Positions 12,114 through 23,303 of a stretch of DNA of 64,000 nucleotides are shown piece after piece. The translations under genes were made by a program, and so were the position numbers. The DNA comes from Austropuccinia psidii. Lineage: Eukaryota; Basidiomycota; Pucciniomycetes; Pucciniales; Sphaerophragmiaceae. The stretch is from positions 48,954,497-49,018,496 of the forward strand of contig JALGQZ010000002.1 in assembly GCA_023105745.1 (NCBI GenBank). The letters are read 5' to 3'. The notes beneath the pieces were generated by a model, which saw only the letters and a program-made list of their open reading frames with translations, was not told where the DNA came from and ran no database searches. Positions within the stretch are counted from its first letter, which is position 1. The number at the start of each line of letters is the position of its first letter.

Positions 12114-13069
12114 AATCACTTTTAAATCCTCTTGTTTTTTTATAAAAAACAAAAACATTTTCAAATTGTTGTAATAAACTATCCAATTCACCTAATCTTA
12201 ATTCATCCCCATCCCTTCCTTCTTTTCGTGGTTTATTAATTAGTCTAATTAAGTTGTTGATTGTGACAGTAAACAGAGAAAAAGCTTTGGGTTTTTTCAA
12301 AAAAAAAAAAAAGTGTAGTTGTCTGACTTGCAAAAACTATTAGGACATTTGTTTTGTAAAACTTAATTGATTAATCTTGGAAGAAGACTAATTCGCATTT
12401 GATGGGATTATTAATCAAATCCATGACAAAACTCATAAGATTGACATCAAATTCACATTCTCTTTTATTCCACTACTTTGGAGCCTTCATCATTTATCAA
12501 CTTTTAACACTCCAATTTAAGCTAATTACCCTTTTATCGCTGCCAAAAACAAACTAGCTCAAAATCAAATCTTGGCAAAATTCTTGCGGTGGTTTATATC
12601 AATTAAAAAGAGATCCCAAAGTGCAAGATTATTCACTCAAACTGATAACATTATCATCAAGTTAAGTATCGTTAATACTTTGGAAACTTTCAAAACATCT
12701 ATCAATTGAAATAATCTAAATTCCTAAAGTCATCAAAAAAAGTAAAATAAAAATAAAAAAAAAATTATATAATATTTAAAAAATACAACCTTTTTTAATT
12801 ATGACACTAAAAAATTATTATCATTATATGTAATAAAAAATAAAATAAAAAAATAAGATTCAAAGTTAATATTGATATAAATTTTATAATTAAAAAAGAA
12901 AATTCAATTAAAATTAAATTAAATTAATTAAATAATAATAATAATTAAAAATTGATATATATATATGTGGGTAAAAATGAGTTTAAATTCTTTTTAAGTT
13001 AAAACATATTTTGATTTAATATATAAAAAAATAAAATAAAATGTACAATACAATACAATACAAATAAAT
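12114..13069. other. 3' region of the host gene and AT-rich spacer
   Basis: A 62-codon open frame on + at 12521-12709 (beginning ANYPFIAAKNKLAQ) is less A/T-biased than its surroundings, but I do not recognise it. It could be an exon of a small gene or 3' UTR. The rest is A/T runs, with a CAATA short repeat near 13046-13062. Confidence 0.3.
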
Positions 13070-13072
13070 TAA

Positions 13073-13190
13073 GGCCTGGTTTATGATTGGGTTTTGAACA
13101 GATTTTGACATTTATTTTGAAATTATTTTGAATTTTTTTTAAATTTAATTTTTTGTAGAAAATAATTCAAAATTTTTATGAAATCATCTC
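13073..13190 (+). repeat. Left inverted repeat of Harbinger element 1
   Basis: Pairs with about 17440-17557 on the opposite strand. The match includes the outer 19 bases and an inner block around 13155-13190 (GAAAATAATTCAAAATTTTT, then ATGAAATCATCTCAAA). The middle is A/T-rich and less conserved. Confidence 0.85.
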
Positions 13191-13325
13191 AAAAGTCTTT
13201 GTGCGTTCATGATTCATGGTTCAACAATGATTTTTTTAAACAATTACATAATTTCTATTGGTTTATTGTGATCTATTACTGTGTAATCATTACTTCCAAT
13301 GGAAGGTGGTGTGATCATTTATGGC

Positions 13326-14733
13326 ATGGCAAGCATAATGATGGCAACCTTGTTCAACTTAGCATGGTATCATAAATATAGGCATAGACAACAACAAGCA
13401 ATTCCACAACTGGGGCACTTAAACCCATGGTATCAAGAGGAACTATTCAATGAAGGATGATTTATTGGGCTTTTTCAAATGGGACATCAAGATTTTTTTG
13501 CATTAGCATCAAGCCTCACTTTACATGTCAGCAATGGATCTCATCAAGATATCAGGGGACTAAAATTAAAAGAAAAATTGGGTGTCACCCTTTATCGACT
13601 TGGCCATGAAAGCTCTTATGAAACTGTGGGTCATTTATTTAATATTGGTAAGTCAATGGCTTACAAGGCATCACAAGAAATTGTTCAAGGGATATTGGTT
13701 GTTTGGTATGATATAACCATAAGGTAAGTGTGAAATTGTTTGATACATATATAAAAATAATGAATTGCTTTTGGTTTAGAATAGATTTCCAAATGTAGAA
13801 AATGAGGTGGAGTGGGAGGAAATCAAAGAATCCTTCAAACAATTCCAAGGACTCACAAACATTATTGGGGCCATTGATGGGACACATATACCTATTATTC
13901 CACCACTAAACAATGAGTGGAAGTCATATGTAAATCATAAGGGTTGGAATTTGATTGTATTTCAATGCATTTTGGATGGGAATGATAATTTTTGCAATGT
14001 AAGTTCTTCCAAATAAATTTAATGGGAACATATTAGTCAATATGCTTATGATGTTGACATAGGTATATGGAGGTCTCCCTGGGTCAATTCATGATAGTCG
14101 TATATTTTTTAAATCACAAATAGGACAAGATTTAATCAATCGAATTTCACGATTCCCACCAAATTGTCTATTGATTGGCAATTCAGGATATTTGTCAAAA
14201 TTACCCATTCTAACACCTTTGTGTAATCAGAAAGATGTGGAACATATACATTTCAATAAAATTCATTTGTTGACATGGTGAGTAAAAATGGATTTTTTTT
14301 CTTGGGAAATATGTGAAATATGATAAATGAATAATTTCTGAACAGTATAGTAATAGAACAAGAATTTGGGAAATTGAAAAATAGTTTTAGGTGTTTGTTG
14401 AAACCACAAGTGATTTTACCATTTCATACAGGAAAGGTCACTATAGAATGTATGATTTTACACAACATATTAAATAAACAAGGGGGGAGGTTTATAATAA
14501 TGCATAATGGATAAAGTGGAATGAAAAGGTTGAAATCAAGACTTGGTAATTATAAAAAAGGTAAGTTCATTTTTGTTAGCTAAAAAATCTAAGGAAATTC
14601 ACATTGGGCAAAAACATTGATTATATTGTTGCACAATATGTTAGGAAAGCAATCTGAATTACAATCACAATACACAAATGAGCTGTTTAAAGGTGGTCAT
14701 TATGTATATCTATGCAATTTCAGAGACTTGTGA
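13326..14733 (+). pseudogene. Harbinger DDE transposase, broken by stops
   Basis: The frame starts at ATG 13326 (MASIMMATLFNLAW). Likely exons are 13326-13723, 13785-13998, 14063-14278 and 14346-about 14568, with a last short exon ending at 14733. The DDE triad is visible: D in GAIDGTHIPI (near 13873), D in PGSIHDSRIF (near 14090) and E in VIEQEFGKLKN (near 14358). Upstream helices read IRGLKLKEKLGVTLYRLGH and FNIGKSMAYKASQEIV. Two in-frame stops break it: TGA at 13458-13460, in NEG-stop-FIGLF, where CGA (Arg) is the likely ancestor, and TAA at 14512-14514, just before SGMKRLKSRLG. Both fit C-to-T changes. In this family the transposase works with a Myb/SANT protein for nuclear import and end binding; the partner lies on the other strand. 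Confidence 0.85.
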
Positions 14734-14981
14734 TTTATTTGGGGGATATCAGGTTGGTGTATTGAGTCGTGTGGGATGTTTGTTTCCTTGGAGGCTTATG
14801 ATATCAGTTAAATCTAATTCGCATATGATCTCCAATTGAATTTGTATTAACTCAATTGCAATTATAACCAAACACATAAAAATTAATAATGACTGATCCA
14901 AGATAAGACCCAAAAACAATAGTTTAAAGAATTCTGCAAGAAAATAGCCCTTGTGATTATGAGGACCCTTGGACTCACTTA

Positions 14982-15266
14982 TTATAATAAATCTAATAAG
15001 GTCTCCTCAAGTTTGTTAAATTCAGCAAGGTAATCTTGTTTGAGGCAATTGAGCATTTGATCACGCAATTTATGATTCACATTTAATTGAAGTATATCCG
15101 CATTACGTAAGTCAATTTGCCTTTGGAGAAAGGCATTATCATCTGCTATCATGGCCAAATCATGTATTTGATGTTGAATACTCTTGATCAGCTCTTGTTT
15201 TGCAGAATCATGGGGCTCTTCAGAGGTTTCCTTTGAAAGACAATCTTTGGATGAGGAATCTTCCAT
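14982..15266 (-). CDS. Small coiled-coil ORF inside Harbinger element 1
   Basis: An uninterrupted 94-residue ORF starts at ATG 15266 (MEDSSSKDCLSKE). It has an acidic, Ser-rich start and then an amphipathic helical stretch with regular Leu/Ile spacing (LIKSIQHQIHDLAMIADD, LQLNVNHKLRDQML, LAEFNKLEETLLDLL). It sits between the tail of the transposase and the partner gene, on the partner's strand. I do not recognise a domain. A similar decayed protein appears in the same position of the second Harbinger element (40802-41063). It may be the last exon of the partner gene or a separate third protein. Confidence 0.5.
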   Translation of the reverse strand: MEDSSSKDCLSKETSEEPHDSAKQELIKSIQHQIHDLAMIADDNAFLQRQIDLRNADILQLNVNHKLRDQMLNCLKQDYLAEFNKLEETLLDLL

Positions 15267-15289
15267 GATTAATAGGAAATGAAATATGT

Positions 15290-15900
15290 TGTAGATTATT
15301 CTATATCTCAATTAAGAATTGTGATTTGGAAGAGAGTACTTAAGAGAACTCTTTATTACTTATTGTTAGTGATATCCAAGAGAGTTTCTTTAGCAAATAA
15401 GGGGCAAGCATTAAGTATCCCATTCTTTTATAGTGAGCCATCCTATGTTATGGCCCATTTGAGTTGGTATTATAAGCACCATGCCGGTCATTTCCTTTCA
15501 CACATTGCTCATAAATCTCTTCATCACCACACAGGTGATTAACATATTATGTCATTTCTCCTTCTTTGTCCAGATGTCATCATTTGCCAAATTGTGTAAA
15601 AAACTTGGCTGATTTCTAATAAGCCATCTTGGTCATTTATTTTCATGGTTGATTCATCCAACCAGTTTATCATTTCATGGAAATCCAAATCTTCATGTTA
15701 CAAGCTACAAAATACAAATATGTTTTTGAAATCTAAATATATTAATGCTTGTAATACAAACCATATGCCTATTTGCAATTTTCCTTTGCAATGTCCTGCT
15801 TCAAAAACATCTTCCTGTCACTCACTTGCCCCTGTTACATAAAATCATTGCCATTAAACAAATCTCTTGTTCCTTTTTTTTTCTCCTTGTAAATATTACT
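15290..15900 (-). pseudogene. Unassigned coding-like stretches on -, Harbinger element 1
   Basis: Two protein-like stretches are visible on -. One is at about 15710-15560 (DLDFHEMINWLDEST, then IWQMMTSGQRRRNDI). The other is at about 15530-15450 (GDEEIYEQCVKGNDRHGAY). They lie in different frames with stops between. They are probably exons of a gene continuing into the 14982-15266 ORF, but I could not fix the splice sites. Confidence 0.3.
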
Positions 15901-15954
15901 TAATTTTCTGATTCCTCATACCCTTGGTAATTGATCTTGGTCAATACCAGTCAC

Positions 15955-17251
15955 CTTGGTAAGTAATGTCATCATGAACATGTTCATTTGATCATTGCAA
16001 GCCTTTTCTTCTTTACGACGCTCCTCTTCCCATTCTAAGTGTCTTTCTTCTCTTGCATCTTCCTGTGCCCTTTTCAATCAATCACGTTCATCTGCTTGTT
16101 CTTGGCCATTCTGTAGCATGAGCATGAGAGGACTTAACATGCTCTGCATGTTACTACTCATGTTACTCATGAATGAACAATCCCGGCACGTAGTATCTAT
16201 GCTCAAGCAGGATGATTGACTCATTGAATCACGCCATTGCAATCCACTTATTGATGGTCATTGAGATGTTGAGCTTACCAGAAGAAGTGAAAAGATGTCT
16301 TCATTATGCCTTATTTTGCCATCCTCATGAGCATTCCCACTTTGTGTATTGTCATTTTCACTTCCTGATTGATCCCCACCATTGGACATATTATCTTCTC
16401 TTCTCTTGTTTTCATTATTTTCTAAGTTTTGGGTATTTCCCACAGCCATCAACGGTTGTGGGAATGTCCCTGACTCCATTCCGGTAGCATTCAAGCCACA
16501 GTTATTTGTTTTGATCCGTTTTAACATTTCATATACCTGTGTATAATCCACATGGTCAATACTTACGTATGCCTTAACATGTCAAAAGTGAACCTACCTC
16601 CTGAGTCATGTGATTCCATTTTAATTGTACAAATAGCCCTCCCCCACCCAATGCATCTCATGAATCCTTTATAATCTAATAGAAAAGTTTCAGTAGCAGA
16701 ATTACTATGCATTAATAAAACTTACTAACCCTAAAAGTTGTCATCAATGCCTTATACCGCCGATCCAATGTCTCAAATGTCAAAATCTTCAACATAACAT
16801 AGTCATGTTTCCGATGTTCATGACTTTTAAAATATTGCGACCATGGGACAAAACCCAGTGATGAACTCTCCATATTTTCAAAATCCATTTGAAGTTCCAT
16901 CATCAAGTCAAGCAACTCCTTTTTACTATCTTCACTGCAAAAGAAATGACTCTTTTGCTGCTTCTGTGCCTCTTGATGGGCAAGGCAGCTCTCTGCTTGT
17001 TGCAGTTGTTGAGCTTCTGCATTCACTTGTTTGTTTATTTTTTTTTGTCGTTTCAGTGACCGCTTGTGTTCTTGTTTTTGCCAATGTAGTTGGGCCTCTT
17101 CATGTGTCTGTCTCTTTCTTTGTTGTCCTGAGGCTTGACTTGGTGTTTCTTCCATGGTCCCTTGACTTTCCCTTTGAGTTTCACTGATAGAAATGATGGA
17201 GTTGTCTCCATGAATCCTGTTGAACATAGGTGAATTGAGCGACTCTGGCAT
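15955..17251 (-). pseudogene. Myb/SANT-like partner protein of Harbinger element 1
   Basis: Read on - from ATG 17251. Exon 1 is 17251-16730, with a Gln/Lys-rich coiled coil and then FCSEDSKKELLDLMMELQMDF, SLGFVPWSQYF and TFETLDRRYKALMTTFR. Exon 2 is 16675-16598 (DALGGGGLFVQLKWNHMTQE). Exon 3 is 16536-16279 (VYEMLKRIKTNNCG, then an Asn/Gly/Ser-rich part). Exon 4 begins near 16246 and ends near 15955, with REERHLEWEEERRKEEK and MNMFMMTLLTKVTG. Stops lie in exon 2 (TGA at 16660-16658) and exon 4 (before LKRAQEDA); both fit CGA to TGA. The exon 3/4 phase does not resolve. The trihelix/Myb-SANT pattern and the place opposite the transposase fit the Harbinger partner that binds transposon ends. Confidence 0.6.
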
Positions 17252-17437
17252 ATCTTCCTGATTAAATAGTGGTCTTGATGCACCTTCATAAGTTGTTACA
17301 AGTGAGTTTAAAGTCTACTCAGTCATTATATCATATGTTAGAGCAATCAAATTTAAAGATGAAATATTTAGTTAAATTGATAATAAAAATTTTAATTAAA
17401 GCTATTTGTTGATTTAATTCAAAAAAAAAAGGATTAA

Positions 17438-17557
17438 TTGATTTGAGATGATTTCATAAAAATTTTGAATTATTTTCTACAAAAAATTAAATTTAAAAAA
17501 AAAATTTTAGAAAAAATTTTTTAAAATCCAATCATAAACCCAGTCATAAACTAGGTC
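17438..17557 (-). repeat. Right inverted repeat of Harbinger element 1
   Basis: Reverse complement of the left repeat. Its inner part carries TTTGAGATGATTTCATAAAA and its outer part CCCAGTCATAAACTAGGTC, followed by the TAA target copy. Confidence 0.85.
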
Positions 17558-17560
17558 TAA

Positions 17561-17636
17561 ATTAATTGAAAATTGAATTTTTTTTTTTTAAAAAAAAAAT
17601 AAATAAAAAAATATTGAATTTTTAATTAATTCAAAA

Positions 17637-17680
<44 letters not shown>

Positions 17681-18065
17681 AGAAAGAAACCATCAAAACA
17701 AAAGATTTTATAAAAAAAAATTTAATATAGATTAAGGTAGTTTTTTTCAATTTTTAAAGGATTTATACTATAATGGTCTTAATATTTTAAACAAAATTAA
17801 AAAAAAAACTCATAAAGATAAATAGCCCTTTATTAAAGGACATTTCATTTTAAACATTTGAATGATAATAAAAGTCTTTAATGACTAATTTCAATTTAAT
17901 TAGTTAAAATTTTTAATAAAAAAAAAAATTATTAATTACATTCTATAATTAGATCATTAAGGATTCTTATAATTAAACTTTTAGAGGTGAGTAATTTATT
18001 TGATTAATTAAAATTTTCATTATATGATGAATTTTTTTTTTTTTTTTTTTTTAAGTGAATTAATT

Positions 18066-18109
<44 letters not shown>

Positions 18110-18710
18110 AATTTTATTTAATAATTTAATAATAAATTAAGTTAAAAAAAAATTTGATTTAAAAGATTAATTTTAATAATTTAATTATAATAAATTAACA
18201 CAAATATAAAACAAAAAAATATAGTTTTTTTTTTTTAATCAAAATATGGACTTAAAAACATCTTAAAATGATGATGATGATGAGATTTACCATGATTTAA
18301 ATTTAAATTAATATTTAAAATCATTTAGAATTTTTTTTTTTTTTTTTAATCATTAATATAATAATCTAATTCATCATCTAATTCATCAAAAAAAAAAAAA
18401 AAAAAAAAAAAAAACTTTTGTAAGAGAAATTTTTTAAATATTTTTTTTTATTTAATTAAAAAAAAAAAAATTTATAATAAATTTTTTTTTTTTTTTTTTT
18501 TAAATTCTTATAAAGAATTTAAAATTTAAAATTTTTATTATTATAAAAAATAATTAAATAATTAAATATTAATAATAATATTTTAATTATTATTATTATT
18601 ATTTTTTTTTTCTTCTTATCAATTTAATTATTAAAAAAAAAAAAATTTTAAATAATAATGATTAATAATAATAAAGAAAGAAATATTTATAATTATTAAA
18701 ATCAAAAAAA

Positions 18711-18773
<63 letters not shown>

Positions 18774-19078
18774 AATTTATATTATTATTTTAAATAAATA
18801 AAAATAATTCAATAAAAAAAAAAAAATTTATTGGTAATAAAATAAATAATACTTTATTTGTGTTTTTTTTAACTAATTCATGACCAAAAGAAAAATAAAT
18901 AAATACATAATTTTATGTTAAAAATATAAAAATTGACTTGAGTTTTTTTTTTTTTTTTTTTTTTTTTGAAATTAAATATGAAGAATGAAAATACATAATT
19001 TTATGTTAAAAATATATAAATGAATCAAGTTTTATTTTTTTTTTTATTTTTTTTTTTTGAAATTAAATATGAAGAAAA
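17561..19078. repeat. Extreme low-complexity AT region with homopolymers and a TAAA microsatellite
   Basis: Nearly pure A/T. Long T tracts lie at 17639-17676 (38 T) and 18072-18108 (37 T). A long A tract is near 18389-18414. A tetranucleotide repeat (TAAA)16 lies at 18711-18774. There are no open frames of interest. Two similar blocks at 18905-18985 and 18985-19072 (ATACATAATTTTATGTTAAA..., poly-T, GAAATTAAATATGAAG) form an imperfect tandem duplication. Confidence 0.8.
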
Positions 19079-20866
19079 TGTGATCCTTTTAAATATATGA
19101 CCAAATATCCAAAAAAAAAAAAAAGTTCACAAGAAAAAAATTTTTTTATAATAATTATAATTATAATAATTATTTTAAAACTAATTTAAATTAATATAAA
19201 TAATTAAAAAAATCTTTTTGAAATTAAATTAAAATATAATTAATAAAAATTGGAAAAAAAAAATAAATTAAATTAATAAATTCTTAATCTTAAAAATACA
19301 AATATTTGATTTTTTTATGGAATATATATGAAAATTCAATAATTATTAAAGAATAAGTAATAATACCCTAAAAAAAAAAGACATAAAATCTTATTTAAAT
19401 AAGAAACAAATGAAAAAAAAAATTAAATAGATTGTACCATTTAATTCCCCATTAAACACTACACAAAAAAATTATATGACAATTCTCTAAAGTCAATACT
19501 TAAGGAATTAAGCTGAATATATTCACTTTTTTGGTCAATTCATATATATTCATGGTCTTTTTAGCTAATATCTCTTAAAATATAAAAACGATAGAGAGAG
19601 TTAAACCAATAAAATCAATTCACTACTTAATTACTTTAAGAAAATAGATATTAACTTTATTTTAAAAGTTATAAACAAGGTTATAACTTATAAGGGTTTA
19701 TTAAACAAAATCACTGAAGATGTTGACCAATTTGTTGTGAAAGTGATCCAAACTTTTAAAAAAAAAGTAGATAGTCAGATTCTAATAGTTCATAAATGAA
19801 TAATGATGTAATTTTTATCATAATATTCAAGGTATAACCCTCTGAAATCAAGGTTTAAAGTTTAAAATATTGAATTTAAACAGAAAAGATGAGTTACAAG
19901 AAAAATCATCAAAAATAGAGTTTTGATTATGTAATGAAATTCTCTTGGAATTTTAATAAGGACATCTCAATATATCAGAATAAACTCTCATAATAGCTGT
20001 AGCATATATAACTTAAAAGTTATTAATGATCAAAGTTTAAGCTTAAATTTGATCATTTATGATCACTCACTGTAATCTTATTTTAAGTTTAACAGTTCTA
20101 AAAGTGATAAAGATAGTGAATACTATTAAATTATAATTAATAATAATAAAATCCACAAAGTTTAGGCTTCTTCAAAGCCTATGATGTCATCAAACTTAAA
20201 GTTATAGTGATAACTTTAAGTAATGGAGTAATAATGAGATAAGATGGTTTGATCATGATGTAATCATCACTAAACCTTGAAATAATGATAATTTCCAGTG
20301 GATAACATCATTACATGTCTACTAGAAGTCTACTAGAATATAGAAGGGAAATATTTACTATAAATAGAGCTCTTTTTCCTCTTTTTTCCCCTCAGACACA
20401 TCAAAACAATTAAACAATCAAATCAAAAGGTAAAATCTTGTATATTATTAAAGACCAAAGTTAATCTTTATTATAATCATCATTTTTTGATTTGATTAAT
20501 TCAATTGTTCCACTGTTTTTCTATATTTCTCTTAAAAATCTCAAATCCACATAAAATCAAGTAAATTTGTAATTTTCTTTTATTTTTATTTGTAAATACA
20601 ATTTAAATATATTGTATTTATATTATTAAATGTAAATTCTTCCAAAATTATTATATTAAACATTGAAATTAAGTTATTTTTTCTTATTTATGATAATTTT
20701 TTTTTTTTTTATTATTATTAATAATTTTTTTAATTAATATAAATAATATTTGAATTAATAAATAACTTTAATATTTTAATAATATTTTAATTATTAATTG
20801 TTTTTTTTTTTTATTAATTCAAAATAATTTTTTTTATTCCTTTATTATTTTTTTTGTAAAAATGAT
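19079..20866 (+). repeat. Gypsy family-B solo LTR, left part (split by element A)
   Basis: Begins TGTGATCCTTTTAAATATATGACC, like the family-B LTRs at 42154 and 60750, and runs colinear with them through the TATA box (CTATAAATAGAGC near 20362) into U5. The remaining 208 bp lie at 31161-31368, ending CTTACA. Joined, the LTR is about 1.99 kb, matching the intact family-B LTRs. It is more diverged and richer in A/T runs, so it is old. Confidence 0.85.
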
Positions 20867-22795
20867 TGTAAGATGTGAGTATGAAACTGATGATAATATT
20901 ACTATTAATCAACAGTACTATGTCTGTTCTTATGAAATATAATAATAAAATATTATTATAACCACAATTAAATAATTAAAGAATTATTTCTTTCACGTGT
21001 TAAGCACTACTAGTGATTTTAACAGTGAGCAAGTAATTGTCTACAAGAATCAATTACAAGAAGAATTTAATAATAAAAACTTCTTTTATTCAAATAATAA
21101 AATTATTTTAATATATAATTATCTTTTGCAAGAATAATTATAAAGCTAATCCTTGAAGAAAACTATTACTAGAGAAAAACTTTAAGAATTAAAGATAAAT
21201 CACTCACTAATATTCCAAAGAACTTATTGAAAGATAAGATAGAGAGATTTGACGTAGAATTGTGGATTTAGAGGATCAAAATGAATTTATAAATGTATTA
21301 CAACAATATATAGTTGATTTCTATGATTTCACGTCTTTCTGATTGATTCTGAAAGAATAAAACACTTAAGAAAAGTTTTAACTAATACTTACTTGTTGGT
21401 AATACTGATATAAATGATTAATAAGATGATGATGATGATACGGAAAAAACAGCAAGAAGAGGCTTCTTTTAAGTCAACAACAGCTCACAGAGGCGTGCCA
21501 TGGAGCAAACTGAAAAACCAGTGAGTGAGAAAACAATAAACCTTTTTGGATTAATGATTGTATCATCTGTTGTCACGTAAGATTATCATAATTACTTAAT
21601 TGATGCTTTTACGTGACTACCAACCCCAATATGGTTAAGAATAAAAGGAGTAACATCTGTAAATCTTCTTTTATTCCAAAATAATCATTGATTTCTCAAA
21701 GGTATCAATGTTATTGCCAATTTCATCACAGGTTGTAATTACTGTGAATTTTTGAAGATTCAGTGTTTCACATAGAATGGTCAAAAATGGACTATAAGTA
21801 AAACTTTTAATTTTACTAGTAAAACTGTAACTCTTTTTGGTTGTACCATAGATAATACAGTTCTCTATTGGTCCTAAAGGTTTCATAAAGATTAATTAAG
21901 AATTGTATTTTTAATGAATTTTTGAAGTTTTTACCTCATTTCTACGTAGAATTGCAAATATCAGTGTTTCACTGGTTGCTATGAGGTAAATCAATGGATA
22001 CAAGTCCAAAAAGGGTTTTAATTACTCTTTTGGGGTTTATCCATGGAAATTCATTAAGAATTGACGTGGTTACAGGAGTCTAAGTAGCTCTTTACCTCCT
22101 TGGCACGTCAAAATAGCAGGTTATTTGCTATTTTCTTAAGATTTACAGTAGTTGTGACATGGTAACCAAGTTCCCAAAGAGGTTTAGTTTACCAATTGGG
22201 TCAAGATCAGCCATGGAACCAAGATTTGGAGCTATCCACACCTCTGAGTCCTCAGAAGTTGGGTACCCTGGCTCTCTTTGATGTCTTTTGTCCCCCTTGC
22301 CTATTTTTTACGTCAAAATAGTAATTTAAGCTTAAAGTGAGATATCCACTATGGGTGTACCAAAAGTCCATGTAGGAATACCATGATATTAAGTGCTCAA
22401 AACATGCATAACACTATTCTTAGTGTATATGTAACATGGGATTTCTCACTTTCCCATTATTTTGGCGTGAAATTAAGAAAAACAAAAATTTTCACGGATC
22501 TTTTATGTGGTATTGATGATGTGGTATTGAAGTATTTTCCATTTTACCACCTCAAAGAGTTAATTTGAGCTTATTCACTCTATGGAGCTACTCTAGGTGA
22601 ATTTTTGTGTAGAATCCAAATCTGGCCTTAAATCCATGGATTTACTTACTCAATAAAAAGTTATTCATCTTTTCTGAAATCAAAAATGATGAATTTTGAA
22701 TATATGCATGATTTATGAGTTATGTATAATTCAAAATTTCTTTTTAAGATAATTGTGGCCTATTTGGGTATGTAAAATATACCTCAAGGCTCACA
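20867..22795 (-). repeat. 3' LTR of element A
   Basis: 1929 bp, same ends as the 5' LTR at an offset of 8365 bp. The hairpin copy lies at 22110-22134 and the CACGTG hexamer near 20994. Confidence 0.95.
22110..22134. promoter_or_regulatory. Hairpin in the family-A LTR
   Basis: AAAATAGCA and TGCTATTTT form a 9-bp perfect stem around a 7-base loop GGTTATT. The stem is unchanged in the other LTR of element A (30475-30499) and in the solo LTR (38505-38529). It directly follows a CACGTC motif. Confidence 0.45.
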
Positions 22796-22807
22796 TTCCC
22801 TCCCACC
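22796..22807 (-). other. Polypurine tract of element A
   Basis: On the coding strand GGTGGGAGGGAA sits directly before the 3' LTR (TGTGAGCC). This is the expected plus-strand priming site. Confidence 0.8.
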
Positions 22808-22935
22808 AAAAAATGAAATTGTACCACAATTTTATTAGTGATAAAAGAATAAGGCCCCAAAGGGGGTTAATGTCCACTGTCCAACCTCTTTACATCACTC
22901 AGATCAAGTAATTTAAAGCACATTTATAGACATAT

Positions 22936-23303
22936 TCAGGCTTGTGGCCTTCTTTCATGTCTAAATCTTCTTAAGAGTTTATCTGAGTCAGGTATTTCTG
23001 ATTCTGCCATCCATTCATCTTCATGTACTGGATTTCTATATCTGACAAGATATTCTCTCTGATTTTTACCCATAAGTCTCCTTTCTTTAATGACTTTCTT
23101 TATCTTTTTGTCTTCATTCTGTTCCACAGGTGGTACAGCTAAAGGAGTTGGGTTTCTTAAAGGAAACAATGCTTTGTCAGTTGGTTGATAAGGCTTTATC
23201 AAGCTGACTGGAAAGGTGGGGTGTTTATTTTCCAATTCACCACTCAATTCCACTTGAACTGCATTGGTTCCATGTAAAGCAAAAATAACAAAAGGTCTAC
23301 ATA
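22936..23303 (-). pseudogene. Integrase C-terminus with chromodomain, element A
   Basis: Continues the polyprotein in the shifted frame: [32 protein letters not shown], then REYLVRYRNPVHEDEWM and a final RRFRHERRPQA. The YLVRYRN...DEW...LL pattern is a chromodomain, placing the element with the chromoviruses. Chromodomains guide integration to marked chromatin. Confidence 0.8.

Larger units (their letters stand above)
13073..17557. mobile_element. PIF/Harbinger DNA transposon
   Basis: The left end reads GGCCTGGTTTATGATTGGG and the right end on the other strand GACCTAGTTTATGACTGGG. Each is flanked by TAA (13070-13072, 17558-17560), the 3-bp target typical of PIF/Harbinger. The inverted repeats run inward for about 110 bp (to about 13190 and from about 17440), including a shared TTTTGTAGAAAATAATTC block. 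Inside are a DDE_Tnp_4-type transposase on + and, facing it tail to tail, a Myb/SANT-like partner and a small coiled-coil ORF on -. Several stops show that this copy is probably dead, though its parts are well preserved. Confidence 0.9.

Noticed and set aside
21671..21886. 71-residue ORF in the LTR of element A, also at 30036-30251
   Set aside because: The two copies differ by about seven amino-acid replacements with almost no silent changes, and the solo LTR lacks the ATG. This looks neutral, not coding.
22383..22568. 61-residue ORF on + in the LTR of element A, identical at 30748-30933
   Set aside because: It is antisense to the element and identical only because the LTRs are young. It has no protein-like features.
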